Origin: Dokdonia pacifica
Lineage (GTDB): Bacteria; Bacteroidota; Bacteroidia; Flavobacteriales; Flavobacteriaceae
Reading direction: 5' to 3'
Length of the DNA stretch: 64,000 nucleotides
Assembly: GCF_900188275.1 (NCBI RefSeq)
Contig: NZ_FZNY01000008.1
Coordinates: 62,001-126,000 of the forward strand
Shown: positions 17,216 through 24,903 of the stretch, piece after piece
How positions within the stretch are numbered: the stretch's first letter is position 1
Layout of the letters: every line of letters starts with the position of its first letter
Translations under genes and position numbers: made by a program
The notes under the pieces: model-generated
Seen by the model: the letters and a program-made list of their open reading frames with translations, nothing else
What the model was told of the DNA's origin: nothing
Database searches by the model: none

Positions 17216-17319
17216 TACTACAGCTAACAATGGCTATAAACAATTGCTTTTACGGGCTTATTTTGAAAAGGCAGTACTAAACCACGCAACTGTCCATAAC
17301 CGAAACCATTAACTTTAAT
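17216..17319 (+). repeat. attC-like element B (cassette 2 / cassette 3 boundary)
   Basis: About 104 bp, opening TACTACAGCTAACAATGGCT and then ATAAACAATTGC, ending CCATTAACTTTAAT. The opening 10 bases are the exact complement of the left end of the same cassette at 16391. The right end ATTAACTTTA is matched by TAAAGCTAAT at 17817 (9 of 10). Confidence 0.55.
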
Positions 17320-17322
17320 TTA

Positions 17323-17835
17323 ATGCACGACTTCAAAAATCGAAAAATACAAGAATTATATAATTATTTAGTCGATGATTTTGATTGGAATGACTTTACC
17401 TATGGCCAATCCTATGTTTTAGAATCGTTTGGAAAACATATTGACAAGTTAAAAGATGAGGATTGGAATTATTTCGAGAAAAACATAGATTTATGGGCTT
17501 CGGAAGTTCTTCATCGGTTAGCCATAGTAATTGCCGAGTACAATTCAAAAAACCTAAATTATGTTTTGCAAAAGAGAGTATATTGTCTTGCTTTGATAAA
17601 CTGTTGGGATAAAGAAACTTGTGATTTGTGTACTAATTTATCTGCAGAATTAGGTTTAGTTATAGATTTAGATATAGAAATTTTAGAAAGAGTAATTGAA
17701 CGACTTGAACAATTACTGAATCATTATAACGTTGTTGCCAATTATCAAGCCGAAGAGCATACAAAGCGTACAATAGAATTTGTTAAAAAAAAACTAACCT
17801 TAACAATTGAAAAAACTAAAGCTAATAAGGTATAA
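17323..17835 (+). CDS. All-helical orphan protein in a cassette
   Basis: A 170-residue acidic protein, predicted all-helical, no family recognised. It has many Asp/Asn/Trp residues near the N-terminus (DDFDWNDF), three Cys in NCWDKETCDLC, and a long amphipathic C-terminal helix pair (ILERVIERLEQLLNHY; EFVKKKLTLTIEKTK). It could be an immunity-type protein, but that is a guess from size and context. The last codons and stop (17817-17835) read ACTAAAGCTAATAAGGTATAA, resembling the start of the attC-like elements, so the stop falls inside the site as is common in integron cassettes. Confidence 0.55.
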   Translation: MHDFKNRKIQELYNYLVDDFDWNDFTYGQSYVLESFGKHIDKLKDEDWNYFEKNIDLWASEVLHRLAIVIAEYNSKNLNYVLQKRVYCLALINCWDKETCDLCTNLSAELGLVIDLDIEILERVIERLEQLLNHYNVVANYQAEEHTKRTIEFVKKKLTLTIEKTKANKV

Positions 17836-18001
17836 AATCCCCCGCCAGCACTCATTTCCAATCAGTACTTTCTAAGCTATACCTATAAAAGTAACTATTG
17901 TAATCGCAACGCATCTTATGTTGTTTTCGAGCGCGTTCTTACTGTCAGGCAGGAGTAGAAAAACGATAACAATTTCTGTTAAAACTGATGTGCATTAAAA
18001 A

Positions 18002-18026
18002 GCCCAAAAGCGACATGCTCTTGGGC
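18002..18026 (-). terminator. Intrinsic terminator of the gene at 18053
   Basis: On the minus strand the stem GCCCAAGAGC / GCTTTTGGGC is followed by TTTTTAATG. It lies 27 bp downstream of the stop of the leftward 18053-18415 gene. Confidence 0.75.
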
Positions 18027-18052
18027 AAAAAATCATATTTTAATGAAATAGA

Positions 18053-18415
18053 TTATGTAGTTAACTGACAAACATATTCATATGTATATGTACTGTCATT
18101 GGTTTTCAGAATAATGGCACAACTATACCCTGTACCCCACACAAGATCAGTATCAAGTACTTCAATGTGTTGTTTAATAGGCTTTCCTGTAACATAATCT
18201 GTGTCTGGATTTGATGGAAATCCATTTTGGTAAACCTCTATGTACATGTTATACGGAACCATGGTTGCCGCTGATGTTAATCGAAGCTTCCCTTGATATT
18301 CTTCAGCAGTAAGCTTAAAATCGATTTCTCCAGTTCCAACAACTGGACTTGCTTTCATTTCATTTGGGGCAACAGCCGCAACCAAACTTTCTGGTCTTTT
18401 TACTTCTTGATTCAT
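18053..18415 (-). CDS. Hypothetical small protein with beta-sandwich character
   Basis: 120 residues from the Met at 18415 (MNQEVKRPESL). The reading could be extended to 18469, but that adds an unlikely hydrophobic leader. The body is strand-rich with many Thr and Tyr (LRLTSAATMVPYNMYIEVYQNG, GTGYSCAIILKTNDSTYTYEYV). No signal peptide, membrane segment or known motif is seen. It is a stand-alone gene with its own terminator, transcribed against its neighbours. Confidence 0.55.
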   Translation of the reverse strand: MNQEVKRPESLVAAVAPNEMKASPVVGTGEIDFKLTAEEYQGKLRLTSAATMVPYNMYIEVYQNGFPSNPDTDYVTGKPIKQHIEVLDTDLVWGTGYSCAIILKTNDSTYTYEYVCQLTT

Positions 18416-18810
18416 AATTTTAGTTTTAGATGTTAATATTTGTAATAAATGGCCTATAAACTCCAACATACTAGTACATTACAAATCTCATTCTTTTATG
18501 AGTTCTTGAATAACGTTAAACTACCTGAATTAAAAAATCAGTCTAAATACCTGACTTATAGATTATTACATGCAAGGTAAGATCAAAGAAAAGCAACAAA
18601 AAGATATTGCTATATGCAAAAATGGCTAAAAAATGTCCAAATACCGAAGACTGAATCCTCTCTAGTGCTTATTTGTTATGAGTGCTTTAAAGTTCTATAT
18701 TCATAAGTACTACGACCATCATTAGATATTGAAGAATTAATAATTATTTGACTAGGCAACCTTTTACGAAAAATTTGCGTCTATATAGTGTATAACGTTA
18801 CTCTAGAAAG
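18416..18810. other. 395-bp intergenic region, nothing identified
   Basis: AT-rich, with no convincing ORF, promoter consensus or strong hairpin. CTAGTGCTTATTTGTTATGAGTGCTT (18662-18687) resembles CTAGCGCTCGTTTGTACCGAGTGCTT at 20091-20116, a hint of another dispersed repeat. Confidence 0.4.
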
Positions 18811-19506
18811 ATGAGATCAATCAAAAAAGATGCAAGAACTGCAGGTTTATTGTACCTAATTACTGTAGTAAGTGGAGTTATTAGCCTTGTGTATGTTCCT
18901 TCTAAACTCATTGTATGGGATAATGCAACCGAAACTTATAATACTATTGTAGCAAATGAATTCTTGTTCAAAATAGGTGTTTTAAGTGATCTGATATTAT
19001 ATACTACATTTATATTCTTATCACTAGCGTTATATGTATTACTCCGAAAAACGAATGAGAGTATTGCAAGAATTATGGTTATTCTTGTCTTAATAAGTGT
19101 TCCTATTTCTTATGTAAACCTCATTAGTAAATTAGATGTACTGTCCCTTATTAATGACGCCGAAATTCTGAAACATATCGATCTTAACGTACAACATTCG
19201 CAAATGATGGCGCTTTTAACATCTCATAATAATGGGATTATTCTGGTTGAAATATTTTGGGGACTTTGGTTATTCCCTTTCGGTTATTTAGTATTTAAAT
19301 CTGGGATTATACCAAAAATAATGGGTGTTTTCTTAATGCTTGCATGTTTTGGTTACCTCGCTGATTTTTTGGGCTATTTCCTTTTTCCAGATAGTTTTGG
19401 AGAAACTATAATTCCAACTATTGCAAGTATAACTCAAGCTTTGGGCGAGATGGGTATTTGCTTATGGTTACTAATTATTGGAGCTAAGGAAAAAGCAGAA
19501 AACTAA
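18811..19506 (+). CDS. DUF4386 family membrane protein
   Basis: A 231-residue inner-membrane protein with about six hydrophobic helices: 14-30, 53-77, 86-104, 145-164, 170-190 and 205-224. The opening RTAGLLYLITVVSGVISL and the pattern of a short conserved loop before GIILVEIFWGLWLFPFGYLV fit the DUF4386 family, which has no assigned function. It stands about 90 bp before a second small membrane protein and may be co-transcribed with it. Confidence 0.75.
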   Translation: MRSIKKDARTAGLLYLITVVSGVISLVYVPSKLIVWDNATETYNTIVANEFLFKIGVLSDLILYTTFIFLSLALYVLLRKTNESIARIMVILVLISVPISYVNLISKLDVLSLINDAEILKHIDLNVQHSQMMALLTSHNNGIILVEIFWGLWLFPFGYLVFKSGIIPKIMGVFLMLACFGYLADFLGYFLFPDSFGETIIPTIASITQALGEMGICLWLLIIGAKEKAEN

Positions 19507-19598
19507 AAGAAAGTTACGATTTGAAGATTGGATTTCGAGATAGCATGCTTACTATTTAAAAATGATATTGTATTACAAAACTCAAAGAATAAGAAAAC

Positions 19599-20033
19599 AT
19601 GGACACGCAAAAGACGATTTTAAAAAACAAGAAGGTTGATATAAAAATCAAATTAGCAGCGTTATGGCTCGTATTCATACTACTATACGTATATACCGAT
19701 TTTTACAAGCTATACATGCCTGAAAAAATACAAGCCGTAATGTCTGGAGTAATAGACGGCTTTGAAGTTACTCAGATGTCGCTTTTACTTATTTCTATCG
19801 TTACCATTATTCCTGCTTGCATGATTTATTTCTCATTAACTTTAAATAGCAAAACCAACCGTATTCTGAATATTGCTATGGGTATATTTCATGTAATTAT
19901 TGGGATTGTAAACATTATAGGTACGACATGGTATTTCTATATGTTTTATGGAGCTTTACTCATTATTGTTGCAATTCTCATTGTATTGAATGCATGGAAA
20001 TGGCCAATTGAACATGAAAATAATAGCATTTGA
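19599..20033 (+). CDS. DUF6326 family membrane protein
   Basis: A 144-residue integral membrane protein with four helices (about 22-38, 59-78, 88-106 and 109-132). The segment LAALWLVFILLYVYTDFYKLY and the later GTTWYFYMFYGALL match the flavobacterial DUF6326 family; function unknown. It follows the DUF4386 gene in the same direction. Confidence 0.7.
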   Translation: MDTQKTILKNKKVDIKIKLAALWLVFILLYVYTDFYKLYMPEKIQAVMSGVIDGFEVTQMSLLLISIVTIIPACMIYFSLTLNSKTNRILNIAMGIFHVIIGIVNIIGTTWYFYMFYGALLIIVAILIVLNAWKWPIEHENNSI

Positions 20034-20309
20034 TTTTTTATTAAATGCAACGATCATAATTCCATTCTTGTTTTTTTTCGCAAAAAACCTTCTAGCGCTC
20101 GTTTGTACCGAGTGCTTATAAAGCATATACAACTACTAACTCAAAACACTACTTCAACCCGTCCTAGGTAAGCTTTCGCGAAAGCGAAAAACACCTATTT
20201 AAAAGTAATAACAGACTAATACTATGATTAAACCTTCTTTTATAACTAGCTAGCTATAGAAACTCTACCATTATACTTGTTATTTCAGGACTAATTAATC
20301 ATTCATGAT
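20034..20309. other. Noncoding spacer with palindrome
   Basis: No ORF. It contains a TTTCGCGAAA copy at 20174-20183 inside the longer context GTCCTAGGTAAGCTTTCGCG..., shared with 26507, 27500 and 32441. The rest is AT-rich without clear structure. Confidence 0.5.
20154..20195 (+). repeat. Extended palindrome element, copy 1
   Basis: CTTCAACCCGTCCTAGGTAA leads into GCTTTCGCGAAAGCGAAAAAC. The same ~40-bp context occurs at 26495, 27489 (split) and 32434, always in this orientation and upstream of a rightward gene. Confidence 0.75.
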
Positions 20310-20405
20310 TACCAATACTTTACATTCTTTCTTAAAATATTTCAGGTACTCAAGCGAGCCGTTTGAAATAAACTATATCAGTATCTGGTAAAGAATCTAC
20401 TTATG
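20310..20405 (+). pseudogene. Decayed fragment of the methyltransferase gene 5' end
   Basis: About 95 bp closely resembles codons 3-35 of the methyltransferase at 24904. Shared stretches include TTCTTAAAAT, TCAAGCGAGC and AAACTATATCAGTATCTGG, with substitutions and small indels that destroy the reading frame. This looks like the remnant of a second, lost copy of that gene or of a duplication of its 5' end. It directly precedes attC-like element C. Confidence 0.75.
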
Positions 20406-20408
20406 AAA

Positions 20409-20497
20409 ACCGTTGCAAATGCTTTATTCCATTTGTATTTACTAATTTAGGTACTTAAAACACCTAACAAATTATACACAAACACGTTGGTAGTAAT
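20409..20497 (+). repeat. attC-like element C (left boundary of cassette 4)
   Basis: It contains ATTCCATTTGTATTTACTAA and TTTAGGTACTTAAAAC, then ATTATACACAAACACGTTGG followed by TAGTAAT. The middle part is shared with elements A, D and E. The terminal GTTGGTAGTA (20486-20495) is complementary, with gaps, to TACTAACCACAAC (21548-21560) at the other end of the cassette. Confidence 0.55.
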
Positions 20498-20500
20498 TTA

Positions 20501-21553
20501 ATGAACAGCTTAAATCAAATAAAAAGAATAAAAATAAAGTTAGGGCTAGCTAAAAACACAGACACTTTTTTTGAGGTATTTGGTGCTACATCTCACCAAT
20601 ATGTTTTAGACACACCTATACTAACTAATGAGCTGAGCAATTTTGAAAACACTTATAATATTACTCTTCCAAAAGCTTATAAACTATTTTTAACTGAAAT
20701 TGGAAATGGCGGACTAGAATATAAAAACTCTGTTGTAGGCAATTCAGGTGCTGGGCCAGACTATGGTATTTTTAAATTAGGCCATCCATTTCATTTCATT
20801 GTAGAACCTTCATCAAAATATCTTGAAAAAGAACCATTTTTTAATGAGAACACAACAGTAGAAAAATGGGAAGGAATACAAGATAAAATGGATGATAATA
20901 TTTCAGATGAAGATTATGATAAAGAGATTGCAGAGGCTTATTCGGGTATTTTAAACATTGGTTATTCAGGGTGTTCCGGATACCTAGGAATTGTAATTAA
21001 CGGAAAAAACAAAGGACGTCTAGTGGTAACTTATGACCAAATAGAGTATTGCCCTAGTTTTTTTGAAGAAAATAATTTTTTAGACTGGTATGAGAATTGG
21101 CTAGATCGAATTATATCTGGAGAAGAAATCATGAAAAATGATTTTATATCTCAGTCAGAAAAAGAAAAAGATATTGTCACTCAATTTATATCTAACATTG
21201 ATCATGAATATTGGCAATTCAGAAGACTAAATTATTTAAGAAGCCTAAAAACCTTGACTAATAACTCACTCAACAAACTTTGGAAAAAATATAAATCTAT
21301 CGAGCAAATTGAACAAAAAATTTGCATCTTAAACTTCTTAACTAAATTTGATTATCTTAATTCTAAGGAAGAAATATCAAAGTGCTCAAAAATGAATCCA
21401 TTAGCATTTTTAAGAAATATCCATTTATATGCTAAAGAAAAAACGAACGATTGGGCAAATGAAATCAATTCTATTAAAACAGAAAATTCAAATAATTTAG
21501 AAGTCATGGAATATATAAAATTTGTGACGGAATTAGATTTAAAAAACTACTAA
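20501..21553 (+). CDS. SMI1/KNR4 family protein
   Basis: A 350-residue soluble protein. The SMI1/KNR4 domain occupies about 35-205, with the hallmark helix-loop ELSNFENTYNITLPKAYKLFLTEIGNGG and later GYSGCSGYLGIVING and the acidic FLDWYENWLDRI. The C-terminal 140 residues are helical and unassigned. Bacterial SMI1/KNR4 proteins often act as immunity proteins against contact-delivered toxins. No toxin is encoded nearby, so here it would be an orphan immunity gene. It is carried on a cassette-like unit, and its stop codon lies within the right-hand attC-like end. Confidence 0.8.
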   Translation: MNSLNQIKRIKIKLGLAKNTDTFFEVFGATSHQYVLDTPILTNELSNFENTYNITLPKAYKLFLTEIGNGGLEYKNSVVGNSGAGPDYGIFKLGHPFHFIVEPSSKYLEKEPFFNENTTVEKWEGIQDKMDDNISDEDYDKEIAEAYSGILNIGYSGCSGYLGIVINGKNKGRLVVTYDQIEYCPSFFEENNFLDWYENWLDRIISGEEIMKNDFISQSEKEKDIVTQFISNIDHEYWQFRRLNYLRSLKTLTNNSLNKLWKKYKSIEQIEQKICILNFLTKFDYLNSKEEISKCSKMNPLAFLRNIHLYAKEKTNDWANEINSIKTENSNNLEVMEYIKFVTELDLKNY

Positions 21554-21660
21554 CCACAACGCATATAATCAATTGCTTGTTCTGCATCTACTCAAAAAAT
21601 ACTACGGATTTTCTATTAAATTAGTATTTACTAATTTAGTTGCTGAAACGCACCGTCAAT
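21547..21660 (+). repeat. attC-like element D (right end of cassette 4)
   Basis: It opens CTACTAACCACAACGCATAT and AATCAATTGC, and contains GATTTTCTATTAAATTAGTA then TTTACTAATTTAGTTGCTGAAAC. The right terminus lacks a clean GTTAGC and looks decayed, so the following regulator gene may not be a cassette. Confidence 0.55.
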
Positions 21661-21703
21661 ACTATAAAAGCGCAGTCCAATAAGGATCAAAACACCTAAA
21701 CTG

Positions 21704-22279
21704 ATGAGTAAATACAAGGAAATATTGGATCATGTAGCCAGATATGTTGAATTATCGGATAGCGAAATAGCAGCGTTTACTTCCATATTAAAAACCACTA
21801 GAGTAAAGAAAAGACAATTCATTATTCAACCTGGGTTTGTATCTGAATATCGAAACTATATTGTAAAAGGTGCTGTACGAGTTTTTTATTTAGATGATGC
21901 TGGAAAAGAACATACGGTGAGTATCGGAATAGAAGACTGGTTCTTCACAGACTTTCATAGTTATCTAAATAGAACTCCTGCAGAATACTATGCAGAAGCG
22001 CTTGAGGATTCTGTAATCATACAAATGAAGTATGACGATGTAGAAGAACTTTGTGGAAGAATACATGCTTTATGCCAATACTTTAGGCTTTATATAGAAA
22101 AGGCCTTATCCTATTCTAATCAAAGAGTGATTACCAATATCAGTAAAACTTCTGAAGAGCGTTATTGGGAGTATGTTACTAAATATCCGCAAATTGCCAA
22201 TAGAGTACCGCAGTATGTCTTAGCATCTTATTTAGGCATCTCTCCAGAGTCAATAAGTAGAATTCGTTCTCGCTCATAA
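21704..22279 (+). CDS. Crp/Fnr family transcriptional regulator
   Basis: A 191-residue regulator. The cyclic-nucleotide-binding-like domain spans about 15-140 (IIQPGFVSEYRNYIVKGAVRVFYLDDAGKEHTVSI), and the C-terminal winged HTH ends VLASYLGISPESISRIRSRS. The recognition helix has E-S-I-S-R, the same E-x-x-S-R readout as FNR, which favours TTGAT-N4-ATCAA sites. There is no N-terminal Cys cluster, so it is not an iron-sulfur oxygen sensor, and the phosphate-binding residues for cAMP are not evident. Two FNR-like boxes lie directly downstream, before the alcohol dehydrogenase gene. Confidence 0.88.
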   Translation: MSKYKEILDHVARYVELSDSEIAAFTSILKTTRVKKRQFIIQPGFVSEYRNYIVKGAVRVFYLDDAGKEHTVSIGIEDWFFTDFHSYLNRTPAEYYAEALEDSVIIQMKYDDVEELCGRIHALCQYFRLYIEKALSYSNQRVITNISKTSEERYWEYVTKYPQIANRVPQYVLASYLGISPESISRIRSRS

Positions 22280-22285
22280 CAAAAG

Positions 22286-22299
22286 TTGATCTACATCAA
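22286..22299. promoter_or_regulatory. FNR-like box 1
   Basis: TTGATCTACATCAA is an exact TTGAT-N4-ATCAA palindrome, 6 bp after the stop of the Crp/Fnr regulator gene. Confidence 0.65.
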
Positions 22300-22308
22300 T
22301 TTTACACC

Positions 22309-22322
22309 TTGATCTAAGTCAA
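22309..22322. promoter_or_regulatory. FNR-like box 2
   Basis: TTGATCTAAGTCAA has one mismatch to TTGAT-N4-ATCAA. Its centre is 23 bp from that of box 1, about two helical turns. Both boxes lie about 150-190 bp before the alcohol dehydrogenase start. Confidence 0.6.
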
Positions 22323-22474
22323 GCGTTTTTCTTAACACATATCATATTTGCTTCTTCAGCTATGACGCAACTTTGTCCTGTCAATAATTGACAGATACTC
22401 GTTTACGTTGTATGTGACTTTAATTCTATAGAACGAAACGGTATTCTTTTAAAAGAAAAAATAAAGAATTTATT

Positions 22475-23554
22475 ATGAAAGCAGTAGTTTATAAAGAACG
22501 AGCAAAAATTGAGGTGGTAGATATACCCAAACCTCAACTAGTAAAAGACGATGATGTTATTGTACGTATAACCCTTGCAGGTGTTTGCGGCGCAGACTTA
22601 GAATTTACTCAAAACGGACCTGAAATGGGCTTATATGAGGGAATGAGAATAGGTCACGAATTTGTAGGTATCGTTGATCAAGTAGGGAAAGATATTCATT
22701 CGTTAAAAGTGGGTGATCGTGTCATAGCATCGGCCATGTTTGTTGATGGAGATTGTTACTATTGTAAACGTGACTTACCCTCTGCATGTGATCACGGAGG
22801 TTTATTTGGAACTCCCCTATTTGCACAACATGGTGGTGATGATATTCAAGGAGGACAGGCTGAATTTATACGTGTTCCCTATGGTAATTCTTCACTATTT
22901 AAACTTCCAGAAGGATTAACAGGAGATGAGCATGATACAAAAGTGCTTCCATTAGGAGATAATTTTGCTACTGGGTATCACGGTGCATTAAATGCCAATA
23001 TCAAAACAGGAGAAACTGTAGTGGTTATTGGTGATGGTGCAGTAGGACTAAGTGCCGTAATGGCCGCTACATTATTTGGACCTTCTACTATTATTTTGGT
23101 AGGACGCCATGACAGTAGATTAGCATTAGCCAAAACAATTGGAGCAACGCATGTTGTCAATTCAAAAAATGAAGATCCTGTAGCATTTGTAAAATCACTT
23201 ACAGAAGGAAGAGGCGCAAATTCTGTGATCGATTCTGTAGGTAATAAAACAGCAATTGCACAAGGTATGGAAATGACGCAAGCGGGTGCATCAATTAGTG
23301 TTCTAGGGTTTGGTCATCTTTATGAACCTGTTGAGCAACCTTATTCATCGGCATTATTTAGAAATATAACAATTCATACAGGGGTTGTAAATGTAGCTGC
23401 ATATATGAAAAAATTACTTCCTATCGTAGAAAGAGGTGTGATTGATCCTAGTAAAATCTTTACGGATATTTTACCATTAGCAGAAGCAGTAAAAGGATAT
23501 GATTTAATGCGCGACCGTTCTTCCGGAACACTTAAAGTGGCTTTACGCCCATAA
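22475..23554 (+). CDS. Zinc-dependent alcohol dehydrogenase
   Basis: Medium-chain dehydrogenase/reductase of 359 residues. Catalytic zinc ligands are C38 in GVCGAD and H61-E62 in GHEFVG. The structural zinc lobe has C94, C97 and C105 (DCYYCKRDLPSAC), one Cys fewer than the usual four. The NAD(P) Rossmann motif is VVVIGDGAVGLSAV (about 184-197). It oxidises an alcohol or reduces an aldehyde; the substrate is unknown. Placed downstream of an FNR-type regulator and two FNR-like boxes, it may be induced under changed oxygen or redox conditions. Confidence 0.9.
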   Translation: MKAVVYKERAKIEVVDIPKPQLVKDDDVIVRITLAGVCGADLEFTQNGPEMGLYEGMRIGHEFVGIVDQVGKDIHSLKVGDRVIASAMFVDGDCYYCKRDLPSACDHGGLFGTPLFAQHGGDDIQGGQAEFIRVPYGNSSLFKLPEGLTGDEHDTKVLPLGDNFATGYHGALNANIKTGETVVVIGDGAVGLSAVMAATLFGPSTIILVGRHDSRLALAKTIGATHVVNSKNEDPVAFVKSLTEGRGANSVIDSVGNKTAIAQGMEMTQAGASISVLGFGHLYEPVEQPYSSALFRNITIHTGVVNVAAYMKKLLPIVERGVIDPSKIFTDILPLAEAVKGYDLMRDRSSGTLKVALRP

Positions 23555-23592
23555 ACATTTTCATATCAAAAATTTAAAATAAACCATTTATC

Positions 23593-24018
23593 ATGAAAAA
23601 AATATTTTTCGTGTTCATCTTAATCACAAGTTTTATGACACAAGTACAAGCTCAAAATAACGATCTACAATTAATTGAAAAAACGATCAATTATTATCTC
23701 GATGGAATGACTACGCACAATGCTACTTCTTTTGAAAAGGCATTCCATCCAAATGCCACTATGAAATGGATAGACAAAAAATATGAAGATGTGAATGCTA
23801 TTGAAGCGTTAAGCTCATATGTCAAGGCAAATGATCCCGTAAAAACAAAAACCCGCATTATGGCTATACATATAGCTGAAGATGCTGCAAGTGCTCAGTT
23901 AGAACTGGAATATGACACCTTTTCTTACATTGATTTTATGCATCTATTAAAAATTGACGGAACGTGGAAAATTGTTAGCAAAACATATGCTACAAGAACA
24001 AAGAGTCCTAAGGAATAA
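23593..24018 (+). CDS. Secreted NTF2-like (lumazine-binding-like) protein
   Basis: A 141-residue protein with a signal peptide (MKKIFFVFILITSFMTQVQAQ) and a SnoaL/NTF2-like cone fold: helix IEKTINYYLDGMTTHNATSFEKAFHPNATMKW, then curved strands ending DGTWKIVSKTYATR. It resembles the small 'putative lumazine-binding' or DUF4440 group. It may be a binding or accessory protein exported to the periplasm. It lies 38 bp after the alcohol dehydrogenase, probably in the same transcript. Confidence 0.7.
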   Translation: MKKIFFVFILITSFMTQVQAQNNDLQLIEKTINYYLDGMTTHNATSFEKAFHPNATMKWIDKKYEDVNAIEALSSYVKANDPVKTKTRIMAIHIAEDAASAQLELEYDTFSYIDFMHLLKIDGTWKIVSKTYATRTKSPKE

Positions 24019-24061
24019 AAAATAAGAATAGACCCAGGTGTCATTTTTTACAGTTATAATT

Positions 24062-24736
24062 ATGAATACGTATTTACTTCCAGTTTTTGCCATTGTTATA
24101 GGCGTTGTTATTGCTTTTGTAACCAAAAAACAAAAGTCAATAGGCACTAAACTCCTATTATCATTTAGTGGTGCATTTCTATTAGCACTAACACTTTTTG
24201 ATTTATTACCAGAAGTATATCATCATTTAAGTGCCAAACAAACTGGACTTTTTATAATGTGTGGTGTCTTATTGCAAATTATTTTAGAGTTTTTATCTAA
24301 AGGTGTAGAACATGGTCATGTACAAACACATAAAAAAGATAAAGAATTTCCCTGGGTACTATTTATAAGCCTTTGTATCCACAGTTTCTTAGAAGGGTTT
24401 CCTATTCACCAACATAACGATATGGTGTATGGTATCTTGATTCATAAAATTCCAATAGCGGCATTAATCACTACTTTTTTATTGCAATCTAGTTATAGCA
24501 AAGTACAAATTATTAGTTTCTTGATCGTATTTATGGCAATGACACCTTTAGGCACTTATATATCCAATAATATGATCTTAGCTACTGAATATATCGATTT
24601 TATTAATGCGATAGTCATTGGTATCTTTTTACATATTGCTACAACTATTTTGTTTGAAACTGGTGAAGGTCACAGCTTTAATTTATCTAAATTGGCAATG
24701 ATATGCTTTGGTGTTTTTGTTGCCAATTTGATTTAA
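24062..24736 (+). CDS. ZIP family metal transporter
   Basis: A 224-residue membrane protein (start at 24062, MNTYLLPVF; an upstream Met at 24038 is in frame). It has about seven to eight helices. The ZIP hallmarks are the helix with LCIHSFLEGFPIH (His-Ser-x-x-Glu-Gly) and the next with LIHKIPIAALI (His-Lys-Ile-Pro), which line the divalent metal path. A His-rich loop (EHGHVQTHKKDK) precedes them. Likely imports zinc or a related ion. Confidence 0.85.
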   Translation: MNTYLLPVFAIVIGVVIAFVTKKQKSIGTKLLLSFSGAFLLALTLFDLLPEVYHHLSAKQTGLFIMCGVLLQIILEFLSKGVEHGHVQTHKKDKEFPWVLFISLCIHSFLEGFPIHQHNDMVYGILIHKIPIAALITTFLLQSSYSKVQIISFLIVFMAMTPLGTYISNNMILATEYIDFINAIVIGIFLHIATTILFETGEGHSFNLSKLAMICFGVFVANLI

Positions 24737-24903
24737 AAACCCTCATAAGAAAAGAAAATGAAAACTATGAATGTGTGAAAAAGAACAGGTTCAAAAAAAT
24801 ACACACATCATCAAGACTGAATACAAAATAAGCTACCTTAGTACATTCTACCGCAACCTGCTTAACAGCAGAGAGGTATACTATAAACGCTATTTACGAA
24901 CCT

